DNA of 59,719 bases from Candidatus Sumerlaeaceae bacterium (GCA_026418615.1 JAOAAY010000018.1:1-59719), one strand, 5' to 3'. Counted from the stretch's first letter, positions 1 through 7,945 are shown. The notes: generated from the sequence alone by a model not told the origin. Numbers and translations are program-made.

Positions 1-1026
1 CGGTACCTGCGCGGCGGGCGGGGCGCTTGGCTGGGTGCCTGCTGGGTGGCGTGTGGCGTTGCGTTTCTCACGAAAGAGCAGGCCGTCTGCCTTCCCTTGC
101 TGCTCGCATGGACTTGGTGGTGTGGCCGGGACTTTCCTACAGATCGTTCGGCCGTCCGCGAGGCCATGCGGGTGCTGGCCGTGCCGTTCGTGCTTGGGGG
201 GCTCTACGGATTATTTCAGGTGCTGTTCGTCGAGAACATCGAACCGCACTTCCAACCGGGGTACTCGTTTGCAAGTCCAGTTCTGGGGATGACCCAACTG
301 TTGTTTGCCCTCAACCACGCGCTGATGAATTTCTATGCGGATCCGTTGCTGCTGGCGCATGTTTCCGGTGTGCAGCGGGCGGTGGCGTTTGTGGTCCGGT
401 ATTTTCTCGTACTGGGGCCGCTCTTGGCTGCATACGGCTGGTGGCGTCGGGATAGGCTGATTCTGCTTGGTTTGGGCTGGATCGTTCTGAGCATGTTTCC
501 GGTCGGGTTTTTGGACTCGTTTCATGCCAGCCGGTTCTACTACCTGCCGGCTCTGGGTGCCGCGATCGTTCAGTGGCGCTTGCTTGAGCGGCTGGTGGAG
601 TGGGGGCGTGGCCAACCCGCCCGGCGCACGGCCGCATTGGCGGGCGCCGTCGCCGTGGGGGCGTGGATGGTGGCCGCCAATGCCGTCCGATTCCAGATGA
701 TTCTCTCCGAGGATGTCCGGGTCTCGTCCCAGATGGAAAGGCTGGTGCGATTTCTCAGCGAGCAGCGGGACGCCCTCGAGCCGGGCAGCGTGATCGTGCT
801 GCGAAACGCGCCGCCGGAGTTTTTCAATGCTGGTCTCGGGGCGCGCGAGATGGTGATCATGGCTCTCGGCGATTCCACGGCAGAGGGTGTCGTGGAGGGG
901 CAACCCATCCGCCCAGAGCGGGAGAAGCAATTAAAGGCTCGGCCACATCGCTATGCTGTGGATCTCGGCCGACAGCAATTGCGGCTCCGCCGGGTTTCGC
1001 CCGAAATACGCGCGGATGAGTCATAA
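1..1026 (+). CDS. GT-C-type integral membrane glycosyltransferase-like protein, 5' truncated by the window edge
   Basis: The reading frame is open from base 1, so the gene starts outside the window; 341 residues are visible. The visible part has several hydrophobic segments and a 'TKEQA' turn before a membrane segment. This resembles the '(S/T)KE.A' loop of TMTC/PMT-like GT-C glycosyltransferases that use lipid-linked sugars. About the last 110 residues are soluble and carry no TPRs I can recognise. It lies 269 bases upstream of two pilins, and a related protein follows them, so a role in pilin or surface glycosylation is inferred. The N-terminal acidic catalytic loop lies outside the window and cannot be checked. 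Another polytopic enzyme using polyprenyl phosphate is possible. Confidence 0.65.
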   Translation, partial: RYLRGGRGAWLGACWVACGVAFLTKEQAVCLPLLLAWTWWCGRDFPTDRSAVREAMRVLAVPFVLGGLYGLFQVLFVENIEPHFQPGYSFASPVLGMTQLLFALNHALMNFYADPLLLAHVSGVQRAVAFVVRYFLVLGPLLAAYGWWRRDRLILLGLGWIVLSMFPVGFLDSFHASRFYYLPALGAAIVQWRLLERLVEWGRGQPARRTAALAGAVAVGAWMVAANAVRFQMILSEDVRVSSQMERLVRFLSEQRDALEPGSVIVLRNAPPEFFNAGLGAREMVIMALGDSTAEGVVEGQPIRPEREKQLKARPHRYAVDLGRQQLRLRRVSPEIRADES

Positions 1027-1225
1027 TGGTTATTCCGATTCGTTGAGTTGATCCTTGAGGGACGGCATGAGCGGGTTTTCCACAGGCGTTTGGGAAAGCC
1101 CCGTTACATTCGGAAGTGTAAGGTGTTACCCATTTCACGGTCTCGGGTTTCTCGGCCAGCGCAGGCCTTTGATTTGAATGTTTGATATGACTCATCTTGC
1201 GAATCAATGCCCGATCGCCGCGCTC

Positions 1226-1241
1226 TGGCATACGGCTCGCT
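1226..1241 (+). promoter_or_regulatory. Candidate sigma-54 (-24/-12) promoter of the first pilin
   Basis: TGGCATACGGCTCGCT matches the TGGCAC-N5-TTGC pattern, with the GG and GC pairs (1227-1228 and 1239-1240) exactly ten bases apart. Transcription would start near 1252, leaving about 44 bases of leader before the pilin ATG. Type IV pilin genes in several phyla are RpoN-dependent, which supports the call. No activator gene of the NtrC class is in the window. Confidence 0.5.
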
Positions 1242-1295
1242 GGGAAGGGGAGCCAGACAGTAGTACAAAAACTCTTCCAAGAAAGGGATCTTCCC

Positions 1296-1682
1296 ATGAC
1301 TCGTCAGTCGGCAAAGGGCTTCACCCTCGTCGAAATCATGATCGTGGTGGCCATCATCGGCATTATCATCGCGATCGCAGTCCCCGCCTTCCTGCGGGCT
1401 CGTGAAAACAGCCGTGGCCGTGCGTGCCAGGAGAACCTGTCGAAGATCGACGGCGCGAAGGAGCAGTATGCTCTGGAGTTCAACCTGTCGAACGGCTCGA
1501 CCGTCGCCATGGCCGATTTGATCAACCCGCCCAACACGACGGCCGCCGGCCAAGGCTATCTGAAGCGCACGCCGGTTTGCCCGTCGGGTGGTTCGTACAC
1601 GGAGAACGCCATTGGCACGGATCCCGAGTGCAGCATCGGCACCACCAATGCTCCGTTTGAGCCGCATGTGCTCCAGAACTAA
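1296..1682 (+). CDS. Type IV pilin-like protein, short major-pilin type
   Basis: A 128-residue class III prepilin. The short basic leader ends in 'SAKG', followed by the processed N-terminus FTLVE. Gly at -1, Phe at +1 and Glu at +5 are all present for PilD-type cleavage and methylation. A long hydrophobic helix follows, then a small head domain with a C-terminal cysteine pair in 'VCPSGGSYT...ECSIG', probably a disulfide-closed D-region loop. The ATG at 1296 is chosen because AAGAAAGGG sits about eight bases upstream and the leader length is normal. It is followed by a tandem paralogue with nearly the same C-terminus ('IGTTNAPF.PHVL'). It could form the pilus shaft or a pseudopilus; the sequence alone does not decide. 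Confidence 0.85.
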   Translation: MTRQSAKGFTLVEIMIVVAIIGIIIAIAVPAFLRARENSRGRACQENLSKIDGAKEQYALEFNLSNGSTVAMADLINPPNTTAAGQGYLKRTPVCPSGGSYTENAIGTDPECSIGTTNAPFEPHVLQN

Positions 1683-1726
1683 TCCCTGTGTGGCAGATCG
1701 CGTGAGGGTCTGCTAAGGTTGACCTC

Positions 1727-1765
1727 GGGCAGGAGGTTCTCGCGGACCTCCTGCCCGTATTCTTT
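1727..1765 (+). terminator. Hairpin terminator between the two pilins
   Basis: GGGCAGGAGGT (1727-1737) and ACCTCCTGCCC (1746-1756) form a perfect 11-bp stem with an 8-base loop, followed by the weakly T-rich GTATTCTTT. It lies 44 bases after the first pilin's stop, so it should end or reduce transcription into the second pilin. Confidence 0.65.
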
Positions 1766-1839
1766 CAACGGCTTAACGAGTGGGTGGCTGCTGTTGGGGT
1801 GAGGGCGTCGTGTGGTCATCTTAGGGGAGTGTGGGCGGA

Positions 1840-2238
1840 ATGGTCGGGAAACATCAACATGGACTTGGCCGCGGTTACACTATGACCGAAATTGCGATTG
1901 TTGCTGCGGTCATCAGCATCATTGTGGCAATCGCGGTTCCCACTTGGCTGCGGCAGCGTGAGTTGGCTCGGGCCTCGGCCTGTCAGGAAAACTTGGCAAA
2001 AATTGACGACGCCAAGGAAGTTTACGCCATGGAGTTCAATGTCTCCAATGGCTCGGCCATCAACTACCCCAATGATTTGATTCAACCGCCCGGCGCCGCT
2101 CCGCGCGAGGGCTACCTGCGCCAAGAGCCGCGTTGTCAGGCCGGCGGGTCCTACACGGCAGGCGTCATTGGCGAGGATCCCACCTGTTCTATCGGCACGA
2201 CCAACGCTCCGTTCCCGCCTCATGTGTTGACACGCTGA
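1840..2238 (+). CDS. Type IV pilin-like protein, second tandem paralogue
   Basis: A 132-residue prepilin closely related to the upstream pilin; both share 'ACQENL.KID.AKE.YA.EFN.SNGS' and the cysteine-loop C-terminus. The leader ends 'GLGRG' and the mature protein begins YTMTE, so +1 is Tyr instead of Phe while Gly -1 and Glu +5 are kept. The ATG at 1840 is preferred over the GTG at 1831 because AGGGGAG at 1823-1829 is properly spaced only for the ATG. It is probably a minor pilin or a conditionally expressed alternative subunit. A hairpin terminator precedes it. I found no sigma-54 element of its own. Confidence 0.83.
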   Translation: MVGKHQHGLGRGYTMTEIAIVAAVISIIVAIAVPTWLRQRELARASACQENLAKIDDAKEVYAMEFNVSNGSAINYPNDLIQPPGAAPREGYLRQEPRCQAGGSYTAGVIGEDPTCSIGTTNAPFPPHVLTR

Positions 2239-2367
2239 CCCCGGGCGCCTCAAGGTGGCGCCATCTCGGACGAACGGACCACGCGGACCCAACAATCCGG
2301 CGCCACTGCTCCGGTAACGGTCTATTATTTTCTTTCCTTCTGGCGCACTCCGGCTCTATCCTACGCA

Positions 2368-3816
2368 GTGATCGGCGCGCTGGGCTTTTTGCTCTATTTG
2401 CCTTCCCTCTCCGGCGGGTTCGTATGGGATGATACCAGTCTGTTCGCAGGCGGCTGGCTTGCCCGGCCCGATGCGCTCGCGACCATTTGGTTCCGGCCCG
2501 GCGAAATTCGCACCGAGGAGCATTACTGGCCGGTTCTCTATACGCTGTTTTACCTGCAGCATCTGCTGTGGGGGTCGGAGCCCACGGGTTACCGTCTGGT
2601 CAATATGGTGCTCCACGCTGGCAACGGTTTGCTCCTGCTTGGCCTGTTGAGGCAATTACAGGTGCGGTGGGCGTTTGCCGCTGCGGCCCTTTTTGCCGTG
2701 CATCCCGCCCATGTGGAATCCGTGGCTTGGATCATCGAGTTGAAGGATGTCCTCAGCGGATGCTTCATGCTGGCAGCCATGCTGGCGTTTTTCCTTTCGA
2801 TGCGCGAGGTTCGCAGTCGAGCCGTCTTTTGGGGCTGGCTGCTCCTCTCCTTCGTGCTCTTCGCTGCGGCCTTAGGCTCAAAATCGGTGTCAGTCGTGAC
2901 TCCCGTAGCGTTAGCAGTCATTTGCTGGTGGCGTGGCGATGGTCTTAGACGCCGCGAGGTGCTCGCGTTGACGCCGTTCTTTCTTCTGTCTGCCGCGTAC
3001 ACGGCGTTGGATCTGGGCTTCGTAGCCAAGGCCAGCAATCCGGCGTTGGAGTTCAGTTTGTTGGAGCGGGTCAGCATAGCCGGGCGCGCCTTTTGGTTTT
3101 ATATCGGCAAATCCTTTTGGCCTCTTGGTCTTGGCCCCGTCTATCCGTTATGGTCTGTTGAGGCTGCAACGATGGCAAGCCTTGGCCCGGCCCTCTTGGC
3201 CGTGGCGTTGCTGGTGACGCTGGCGATGGCGTCCCGACGCTTGGGTCGCGGCCCGGTTGCGTTAGCAGTCTTGTTTACGGTCACTTTGCTGCCGACCCTC
3301 GGGCTGGTGCCGTTCACTTTTCAGCAGTACTCGTTTGTCGCAGACCGGTACTTGTACTTGCCTGTGGCATGTCCGGCCGTAGCAGCGGCGTATGCCGCGG
3401 CGGGATTATCCGACCGTTTGGCGGCAACTTCTTTTCGCTTCATGCCGGGGTTGGTGTTGATTGCTGCGGGTGTGTTGCTGATTGTGCAGACCTTGCAGTA
3501 TATCCCTGTTTACCGCGATAACGAATCTTGGGCGCGCGCCGTGCTGGCGCGCAACCCGCAAGCCGTCATCGGGCATCAGGTGTTGGGCGTGACCTTGCTG
3601 GCTCGCGGAGACATCGCGGGCGCCATGCCTCATCTACAGGCGGTCATCGAGCGCCAGCCCGGCAACGCCTCGGCGCATTACAACCTCGCGGTGGCTCATG
3701 CCTTGGCCGGTCGCACGGAGCAGGCCTTGGAGTGCGTCGGTCGGGCGCTTGCCGCGGACCCCGAGCACCGAAACGCCCTCAGCCTGCGTGATCGCCTGAC
3801 GACACCGACGCCTTGA
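2368..3816 (+). CDS. TMTC/PMT-like GT-C membrane glycosyltransferase with C-terminal TPRs
   Basis: At least 482 residues. An acidic 'FVWDD' motif sits in the first extracytoplasmic loop, followed by 'VHPAHVESVAW', 'ELKDVLSG' and 'LGSKSVSV'. These loops are typical of bacterial proteins related to protein O-mannosyltransferases of the TMTC type. About nine to eleven membrane segments precede roughly two TPR units (about residues 395-475). Family knowledge suggests transfer of sugar from a polyprenyl carrier to exported proteins; the adjacent pilins are the obvious candidates. The start is uncertain. GTG 2368 is the first standard start after the pilin stop and has no Shine-Dalgarno sequence, while the frame is open back to that stop. 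An ATC at 2263 has AAGGTGG five bases upstream. Confidence 0.75.
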   Translation: MIGALGFLLYLPSLSGGFVWDDTSLFAGGWLARPDALATIWFRPGEIRTEEHYWPVLYTLFYLQHLLWGSEPTGYRLVNMVLHAGNGLLLLGLLRQLQVRWAFAAAALFAVHPAHVESVAWIIELKDVLSGCFMLAAMLAFFLSMREVRSRAVFWGWLLLSFVLFAAALGSKSVSVVTPVALAVICWWRGDGLRRREVLALTPFFLLSAAYTALDLGFVAKASNPALEFSLLERVSIAGRAFWFYIGKSFWPLGLGPVYPLWSVEAATMASLGPALLAVALLVTLAMASRRLGRGPVALAVLFTVTLLPTLGLVPFTFQQYSFVADRYLYLPVACPAVAAAYAAAGLSDRLAATSFRFMPGLVLIAAGVLLIVQTLQYIPVYRDNESWARAVLARNPQAVIGHQVLGVTLLARGDIAGAMPHLQAVIERQPGNASAHYNLAVAHALAGRTEQALECVGRALAADPEHRNALSLRDRLTTPTP

Positions 3817-4021
3817 TTGTAGCGCATCATTTGCTCCAAGGTGGCGCATTTCAGCCACTCCTCGAAGGTGCCCCAACACCCGCACTTGGCTTCAGCGCCT
3901 TGTGGGACATGGCCCTGCGCTGCGGACCTCCGACTGGAATGGGGTTCGCCATACCCCGTCTGTAAAGCCATCGCGGTTCCGCGCGGGCACATCTCACAGA
4001 AAAAAACAGGAGCGCATCGCT

Positions 4022-4732
4022 ATGCACCCACGGGGATTCACCCTCATCGAATTGCTGATCGTCGTCGCCATTATCGCCATCTTGGCGGCCATCGCCGCGC
4101 CGAATTTCCTCGAGGCGCAGACCCGGGCCAAAGTCTCGCGCGCCCGGGCCGACATGCGTTCGATTGTCACCGCCATCGAGGCGTACCGCACGGATCACAG
4201 CATGTATCCGCCGGGTTCGGACAACCCGGTCAAGATGCCCGAAGCGATCGTGAATTTCCTCGGGCCACTCGCGCCCGGATTTTATGCGTTCCAAACGCGC
4301 GACGGAGCGCTGACCGTCGGCCGGGACTTTGCCGGCATCACGACGCCGATCGCCTATATCACCTCCATTCCGACCGACCCGTTCGCGGGGCAAGCGTCGG
4401 GCTTCCTGACCTACTGCTACAGGCCCGCAATCAACACGAAAAATGGCTACATTCTAACGAGTTTTGGTCCCGACGCCGATGTGCTTGCGCCGAATGGTCG
4501 GGGCAACAACCACACGGCCAATGTGCTCAGCACGGCCGTGGATCCGAAAACCCCGGGCCGCATGGGCGACATCAACGAGCGCATGGTGATACATCTGATC
4601 GAGGGTGATCCGGTGGCTCCGGCCACCATGGCCGACGCGCCGCGCCTGCGCGCGCTGCTTGAGGATCTGACCTATGACCCTACCAACGGCACGGTGTCCG
4701 ACGGCGACCTGTGGCGGTTGGGGCCGCAATAG
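4022..4732 (+). CDS. Prepilin-type protein with 'YDPTNGTVS' C-terminus
   Basis: A 236-residue class III prepilin. The leader is very short (MHPRG), followed by FTLIE with Glu at +5 and a long N-terminal helix ending in 'PNFLEAQTRAKVSRA'. The globular part contains 'FGPDAD' and ends 'YDPTNGTVSDGDLW'. The ATG at 4022 has AGGAG at 4008-4012, nine bases upstream. A second protein at 41201-41860 on the minus strand shares the N-terminal block and the C-terminal motif. Proteins of this shape are numerous in some deep-branching phyla and are probably pseudopilins of a secretion or surface system. The exact role is unknown. Confidence 0.8.
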   Translation: MHPRGFTLIELLIVVAIIAILAAIAAPNFLEAQTRAKVSRARADMRSIVTAIEAYRTDHSMYPPGSDNPVKMPEAIVNFLGPLAPGFYAFQTRDGALTVGRDFAGITTPIAYITSIPTDPFAGQASGFLTYCYRPAINTKNGYILTSFGPDADVLAPNGRGNNHTANVLSTAVDPKTPGRMGDINERMVIHLIEGDPVAPATMADAPRLRALLEDLTYDPTNGTVSDGDLWRLGPQ

Positions 4733-4771
4733 GCAAGCCCGGCCTCTTTCTATCATTATTTGTTGCCGCAT

Positions 4772-4800
4772 GGCGGCGTGGGCCTGTAGGCTCCGCCGCC
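4772..4800 (+). promoter_or_regulatory. Strong hairpin abutting the permease start codon
   Basis: GGCGGCG (4772-4778) pairs with CGCCGCC (4794-4800), and inside it GCC (4782-4784) pairs with GGC (4789-4791). It ends one base before the ATG at 4802, in the place where a ribosome-binding site would lie, and no other Shine-Dalgarno sequence is visible. It could limit translation or end the upstream pilin transcript. It has no T-run. Confidence 0.4.
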
Positions 4801-4801
4801 T

Positions 4802-5773
4802 ATGCTGAAACTGATCGTCCGGCGGCTGCTGCAGGCCATTCCGCTGCTGCTCGTGCTGTCGTTCGTGACTTTTTTTCTGATCTTCCACACGCCGGGCGAT
4901 TTTCTGGCCTCGCTGCAATTCGACCCCAAGATCTCAAAGGAATTTCTTGAAGCCGAGCGGGCGCGTCTGGGGCTCGACCGCCCTTGGTACGAGGTGTGGG
5001 CGAGGTGGGTTTGGGGTGTGGTGACGGAGGGCAACCTCGGCCATTCGTTCAACTGGAAGATTCCCGTCAGCGACCTGATCGGCTCGCGGCTGCTCAACAC
5101 TTTCATTCTCGCGCTGTCGTCCACACTTTTTGCGTGGTTGTTGGCGGTGCCGCTGGGGATTGTGGCGGCGGTCCGCCAGAACCGGTTGCCGGATCGCCTG
5201 GCATCCGGCGTCGCGTTCCTCGGACTTTCCGTTCCTGCCGTGCTGTTGGCCCTGCTCGCCGTCTATTTCGCGGCGGTCACCGGAGCGTTTCCAACCGGCG
5301 GCATGACCTCCGATCTCCACCATGAACTCCCGACGACTTGGGAGCGCATGAAGGACATCCTCCATCACCTTGTGCTGCCGACCATCGTGCTGGGCGTTGG
5401 CGGCCTGGCCATCTACACGCGCCAGATGCGCTCCAATCTGCTCGAGACGCTGAAAGCCGACTATGTGCGGACGGCGCTGGCCAAGGGCGTGTCGCGCCGC
5501 ACGGCGATTCTGAAACACGCTTTGCGCAACGCGCTCAATCCCATGATAACGCTGTTCGGGTTTGCATTCAGTGATCTGCTCAGCGGGGCGTTTCTGGTGG
5601 AGAATGTGATGGCTTGGCCGGGGCTTGGCCGCCTGACCATCGAGGCCTACAGCCAGAAAGACCTTTTTGTGGTGGCTGCAACAGTCCAAATGGGCGCAGT
5701 CATGCTGATCATTGGCAACCTGATCGCCGACATCTTGCTGGCGGCGAATGACCCGAGGATCCGCTGTGAGTGA
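4802..5773 (+). CDS. Oligopeptide/dipeptide-type ABC transporter permease (OppB/DppB family)
   Basis: A 323-residue inner-membrane permease. The N-terminus 'MLKLIVRRLLQAIP' is characteristic of OppB/DppB and confirms the start. About six membrane segments follow. The cytoplasmic EAA loop that docks to the ATPase is near residues 218-245 ('DYVRTALAKGVSRR' and on to 'ALRNALNPM'). The next gene encodes the OppC-type partner and overlaps it. No substrate-binding protein or OppD/F ATPase lies in the window, so the ATPases must be encoded elsewhere. The substrate is probably a peptide but could be another solute carried by this family. Confidence 0.9.
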   Translation: MLKLIVRRLLQAIPLLLVLSFVTFFLIFHTPGDFLASLQFDPKISKEFLEAERARLGLDRPWYEVWARWVWGVVTEGNLGHSFNWKIPVSDLIGSRLLNTFILALSSTLFAWLLAVPLGIVAAVRQNRLPDRLASGVAFLGLSVPAVLLALLAVYFAAVTGAFPTGGMTSDLHHELPTTWERMKDILHHLVLPTIVLGVGGLAIYTRQMRSNLLETLKADYVRTALAKGVSRRTAILKHALRNALNPMITLFGFAFSDLLSGAFLVENVMAWPGLGRLTIEAYSQKDLFVVAATVQMGAVMLIIGNLIADILLAANDPRIRCE

Positions 5774-6908
5774 GACGGTGAGGCCTAAGGCAAGGCTGAC
5801 GGACGACGGGCTGTCGCCGGGAGCACTGGCGTGGCGGCGGTTGCGGCGCAACCGGACGGCCATGATCGGTGCGGTGGTGCTGGCGGCTCTTTATCTTTTA
5901 GTCTCGCTGGGGAGTTTCGTGTCGCCCTATGATCCGGCGGCCCGCGACTACCGCGCACCCAACATGCCGCCAACGGTGCCGCGGTTCATGGATCACGAGG
6001 GACGCTTCCACTGGCGCCCGTTCGTGTACGGCTACCGGATGGCAGATCCCGTGGCTCAGCGCTACGAAGTGGACACCTCGAAACGCTATCCGATCCGGTT
6101 TTTTGTCGAGGGCTATTCCTACAGGTTGTGGTGGATTTTTCCGTCCAACATCCACCTTTTCGGCGTAGACCGGCCGGGGAAGATCGCGCTGTTTGGCACG
6201 GACGCCAGCGGCAAGGATGTGTTTTCGCGCGTGTTGGAGGGGGGCAAAATCTCGCTGTCCATCGGTCTGGTCGGCATCTCGATCTCGCTGGTGATCGGGA
6301 TGCTGATGGGGGCGCTGGCGGGGTATTTTGGCGGCTTGTGGGACATGCTCATCATGCGGTTTGTCGAGTTCCTGCTGGCGGTACCGGGGCTGTACCTCAT
6401 CATTGCGTTGCGCGCTTACTTTCAGACGCAGGGTGTGTTTGGCATCGGGGGCCAGCAGATCACCTCCACGCAGATGTACATCATTATTGTGGTAATTTTG
6501 GCCTTTGTCGGATGGGCGGGGCAGGCGCGCGTCATCCGGGGCATGGTGCTGGCCATCAAGGAGCAGGATTTCGTGCAAGCCGAGCGGGCGCTGGGCGCCT
6601 CGACATGGCGGATTATTACCCGCCATATCCTTCCAAATACGCTGAGTTATGTGATCATCTCGGCAACGATTGCTGTTCCGGGCTACATCCTGGGCGAGGT
6701 GGCGCTGAGTTATCTTGGCGTGGGCATTCAGGAGCCGCAGGTCAGTTGGGGAATCATGCTGGAGCAGGCGCAGAGCGCGTCCACAATCCGCAACCAGCCG
6801 TGGCTGCTGTTCGCGCCCGGCGCGTTTATCTTCATCACGGTGTTTGCCTTCAATTTTCTCGGTGACGGCCTGCGCGATGCGCTCGATCCGCGACACACAC
6901 AGGAGTGA
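5766..6908 (+). CDS. Oligopeptide/dipeptide-type ABC transporter permease (OppC/DppC family)
   Basis: About 380 residues, partner of the upstream permease. An N-terminal OppC-type segment with one membrane helix is followed by an unusually long extracytoplasmic insert (about residues 45-140, rich in aromatic residues). The BPD_transp_1 domain comes next, with the EAA-type loop 'ERALGASTWRIITRHILPN'. The C-terminus 'LGDGLRDALDPR' is typical of the family. I prefer GTG 5766: it overlaps the upstream stop by eight bases (GTGAGTGA) and has GAGG six bases upstream. ATG 5748 in the same frame, with a 26-base overlap, is the alternative. The overlap implies translational coupling and a heterodimeric channel. 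Confidence 0.9.
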   Translation: MSETVRPKARLTDDGLSPGALAWRRLRRNRTAMIGAVVLAALYLLVSLGSFVSPYDPAARDYRAPNMPPTVPRFMDHEGRFHWRPFVYGYRMADPVAQRYEVDTSKRYPIRFFVEGYSYRLWWIFPSNIHLFGVDRPGKIALFGTDASGKDVFSRVLEGGKISLSIGLVGISISLVIGMLMGALAGYFGGLWDMLIMRFVEFLLAVPGLYLIIALRAYFQTQGVFGIGGQQITSTQMYIIIVVILAFVGWAGQARVIRGMVLAIKEQDFVQAERALGASTWRIITRHILPNTLSYVIISATIAVPGYILGEVALSYLGVGIQEPQVSWGIMLEQAQSASTIRNQPWLLFAPGAFIFITVFAFNFLGDGLRDALDPRHTQE

Positions 6909-6980
6909 TGCGGCCCGGATGCGCCTGTTTTCCGGTTGCCAAAGGGCGACGGCCCGCCAACCTGCTGACCTTCGCCCCCT

Positions 6981-7880
6981 GTGAGCGGCCCGACGATGAC
7001 AGAACGCGACAGAAAAACCATGGTGAAATCTGACCAGACCCCTTCGGCGCTGGAGGCTGCGGCTGGCGGCGAGGAGGGGGGCGGCGGCGGGATCCTGATG
7101 GGCATGCGGGAATGGCTCGACGCTCTGATCATCGCCTTTGTGCTGGCGATGTTCATCCGCACCTTCGTGGTGGAGTTGTTCAAGATTCCCTCGGGCTCGA
7201 TGACGCCCACTCTGTTGGGCGATTTTGTGGCGGAGGGGATCGCCGTGGATTCGCGCGGGCAATCGAACCAGTACCTGCTGGTGCGTGACCGCACGGCCGA
7301 CAGCGCTCAGGTGTTCCGGCGCAACGGGCGCGGTCACTACCAGTACGAGGGGCGGCAGTGGCTGGGGGCGCTGACAGCCAGCCAGCGCGAGTTGCTCGAG
7401 CGCGACCTGCACCTCGAGGAGCATCGCATCTTTGTGAACAAGTTTGCCTATTGGTTCCGCAAACCGGCGCGGGGGGACATCATCATTTTCCGCGTGCCGT
7501 TCGACCGGCGGCCGCGCGTGTACGAGCGCGACGGACACACCTTCCGGGTCAGCGCCTTCAACCGCGCCCAAGCGGTGTATGTGAAGCGCGCCGTGGCGTT
7601 TGATGGCGAACTAGTCGAGATCGGGCCGGGGGGCAGGCTGGTCGTCAACGGCGAGGAGGTGACAGAGCCGCCGATTTTCCAAGAACTACGCTACACGCTT
7701 CAGCCGCCCGGCACGCGGGAGTTTTCGGTTCGCGTGCCGCCGGGCACGCTCTACGCCTTTGGCGACAACAGCGACAACAGTCAGGACAGCCGGTGGTGGG
7801 ACGGTGTGCCCTACGAGAATCTGCGCGGCAAAGCCTTTTTCCGGTACTGGCCCGCGCGGAAAATGAGTTTCCTGAAATAG
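6981..7880 (+). CDS. lepB: Signal peptidase I
   Basis: A 299-residue type I signal peptidase that removes Sec and Tat signal peptides at the outer face of the inner membrane. One membrane helix (about 46-64) precedes the box B motif 'KIPSGSMTPTL', with nucleophile Ser73. The general-base Lys202 is in 'YVKRAVA', and box E is 'GDNSDNSQDSRWW' from residue 261. The region between Ser and Lys is larger than in the shortest bacterial enzymes. The N-terminus has a Gly/Glu-rich cytoplasmic stretch. Starts at GTG 6981, ATG 6996 or ATG 7020 are all possible because no clear ribosome-binding site is seen. It lies 72 bases after the permeases. Confidence 0.93.
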   Translation: MSGPTMTERDRKTMVKSDQTPSALEAAAGGEEGGGGGILMGMREWLDALIIAFVLAMFIRTFVVELFKIPSGSMTPTLLGDFVAEGIAVDSRGQSNQYLLVRDRTADSAQVFRRNGRGHYQYEGRQWLGALTASQRELLERDLHLEEHRIFVNKFAYWFRKPARGDIIIFRVPFDRRPRVYERDGHTFRVSAFNRAQAVYVKRAVAFDGELVEIGPGGRLVVNGEEVTEPPIFQELRYTLQPPGTREFSVRVPPGTLYAFGDNSDNSQDSRWWDGVPYENLRGKAFFRYWPARKMSFLK

Positions 7881-7883
7881 GCC

Positions 7884-7940
7884 GCGGCTGCGAAGCCTGC
7901 GAGCGCCGGAGCCACCCCTGCGGGGTACAACCGCAGCCGC
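7884..7940. terminator. Stem-loop between convergent genes
   Basis: GCGGCTGCG (7884-7892) pairs perfectly with CGCAGCCGC (7932-7940). The loop contains a second small hairpin, CCCC-TGC-GGGG. It sits between the lepB stop and the convergent gene at 7946, so it may end transcripts from both sides. There is no T-tract. Confidence 0.35.
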
Positions 7941-7945
7941 CGGGT

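Noticed and set aside
1027..1295. tRNA or structured RNA in the first pilin leader and other spacers
   Set aside because: I looked for T-loop consensus (GTTCGA/GGTTCAA with flanking stems) in all spacers over 100 bases and saw no cloverleaf.
2236..2238. UGA recoding in this organism
   Set aside because: TGA ends many clearly complete genes in the window, such as the ABC ATPase at 31122, the OppB-like permease at 5773 and the propeller gene at 47913, so it is an ordinary stop.
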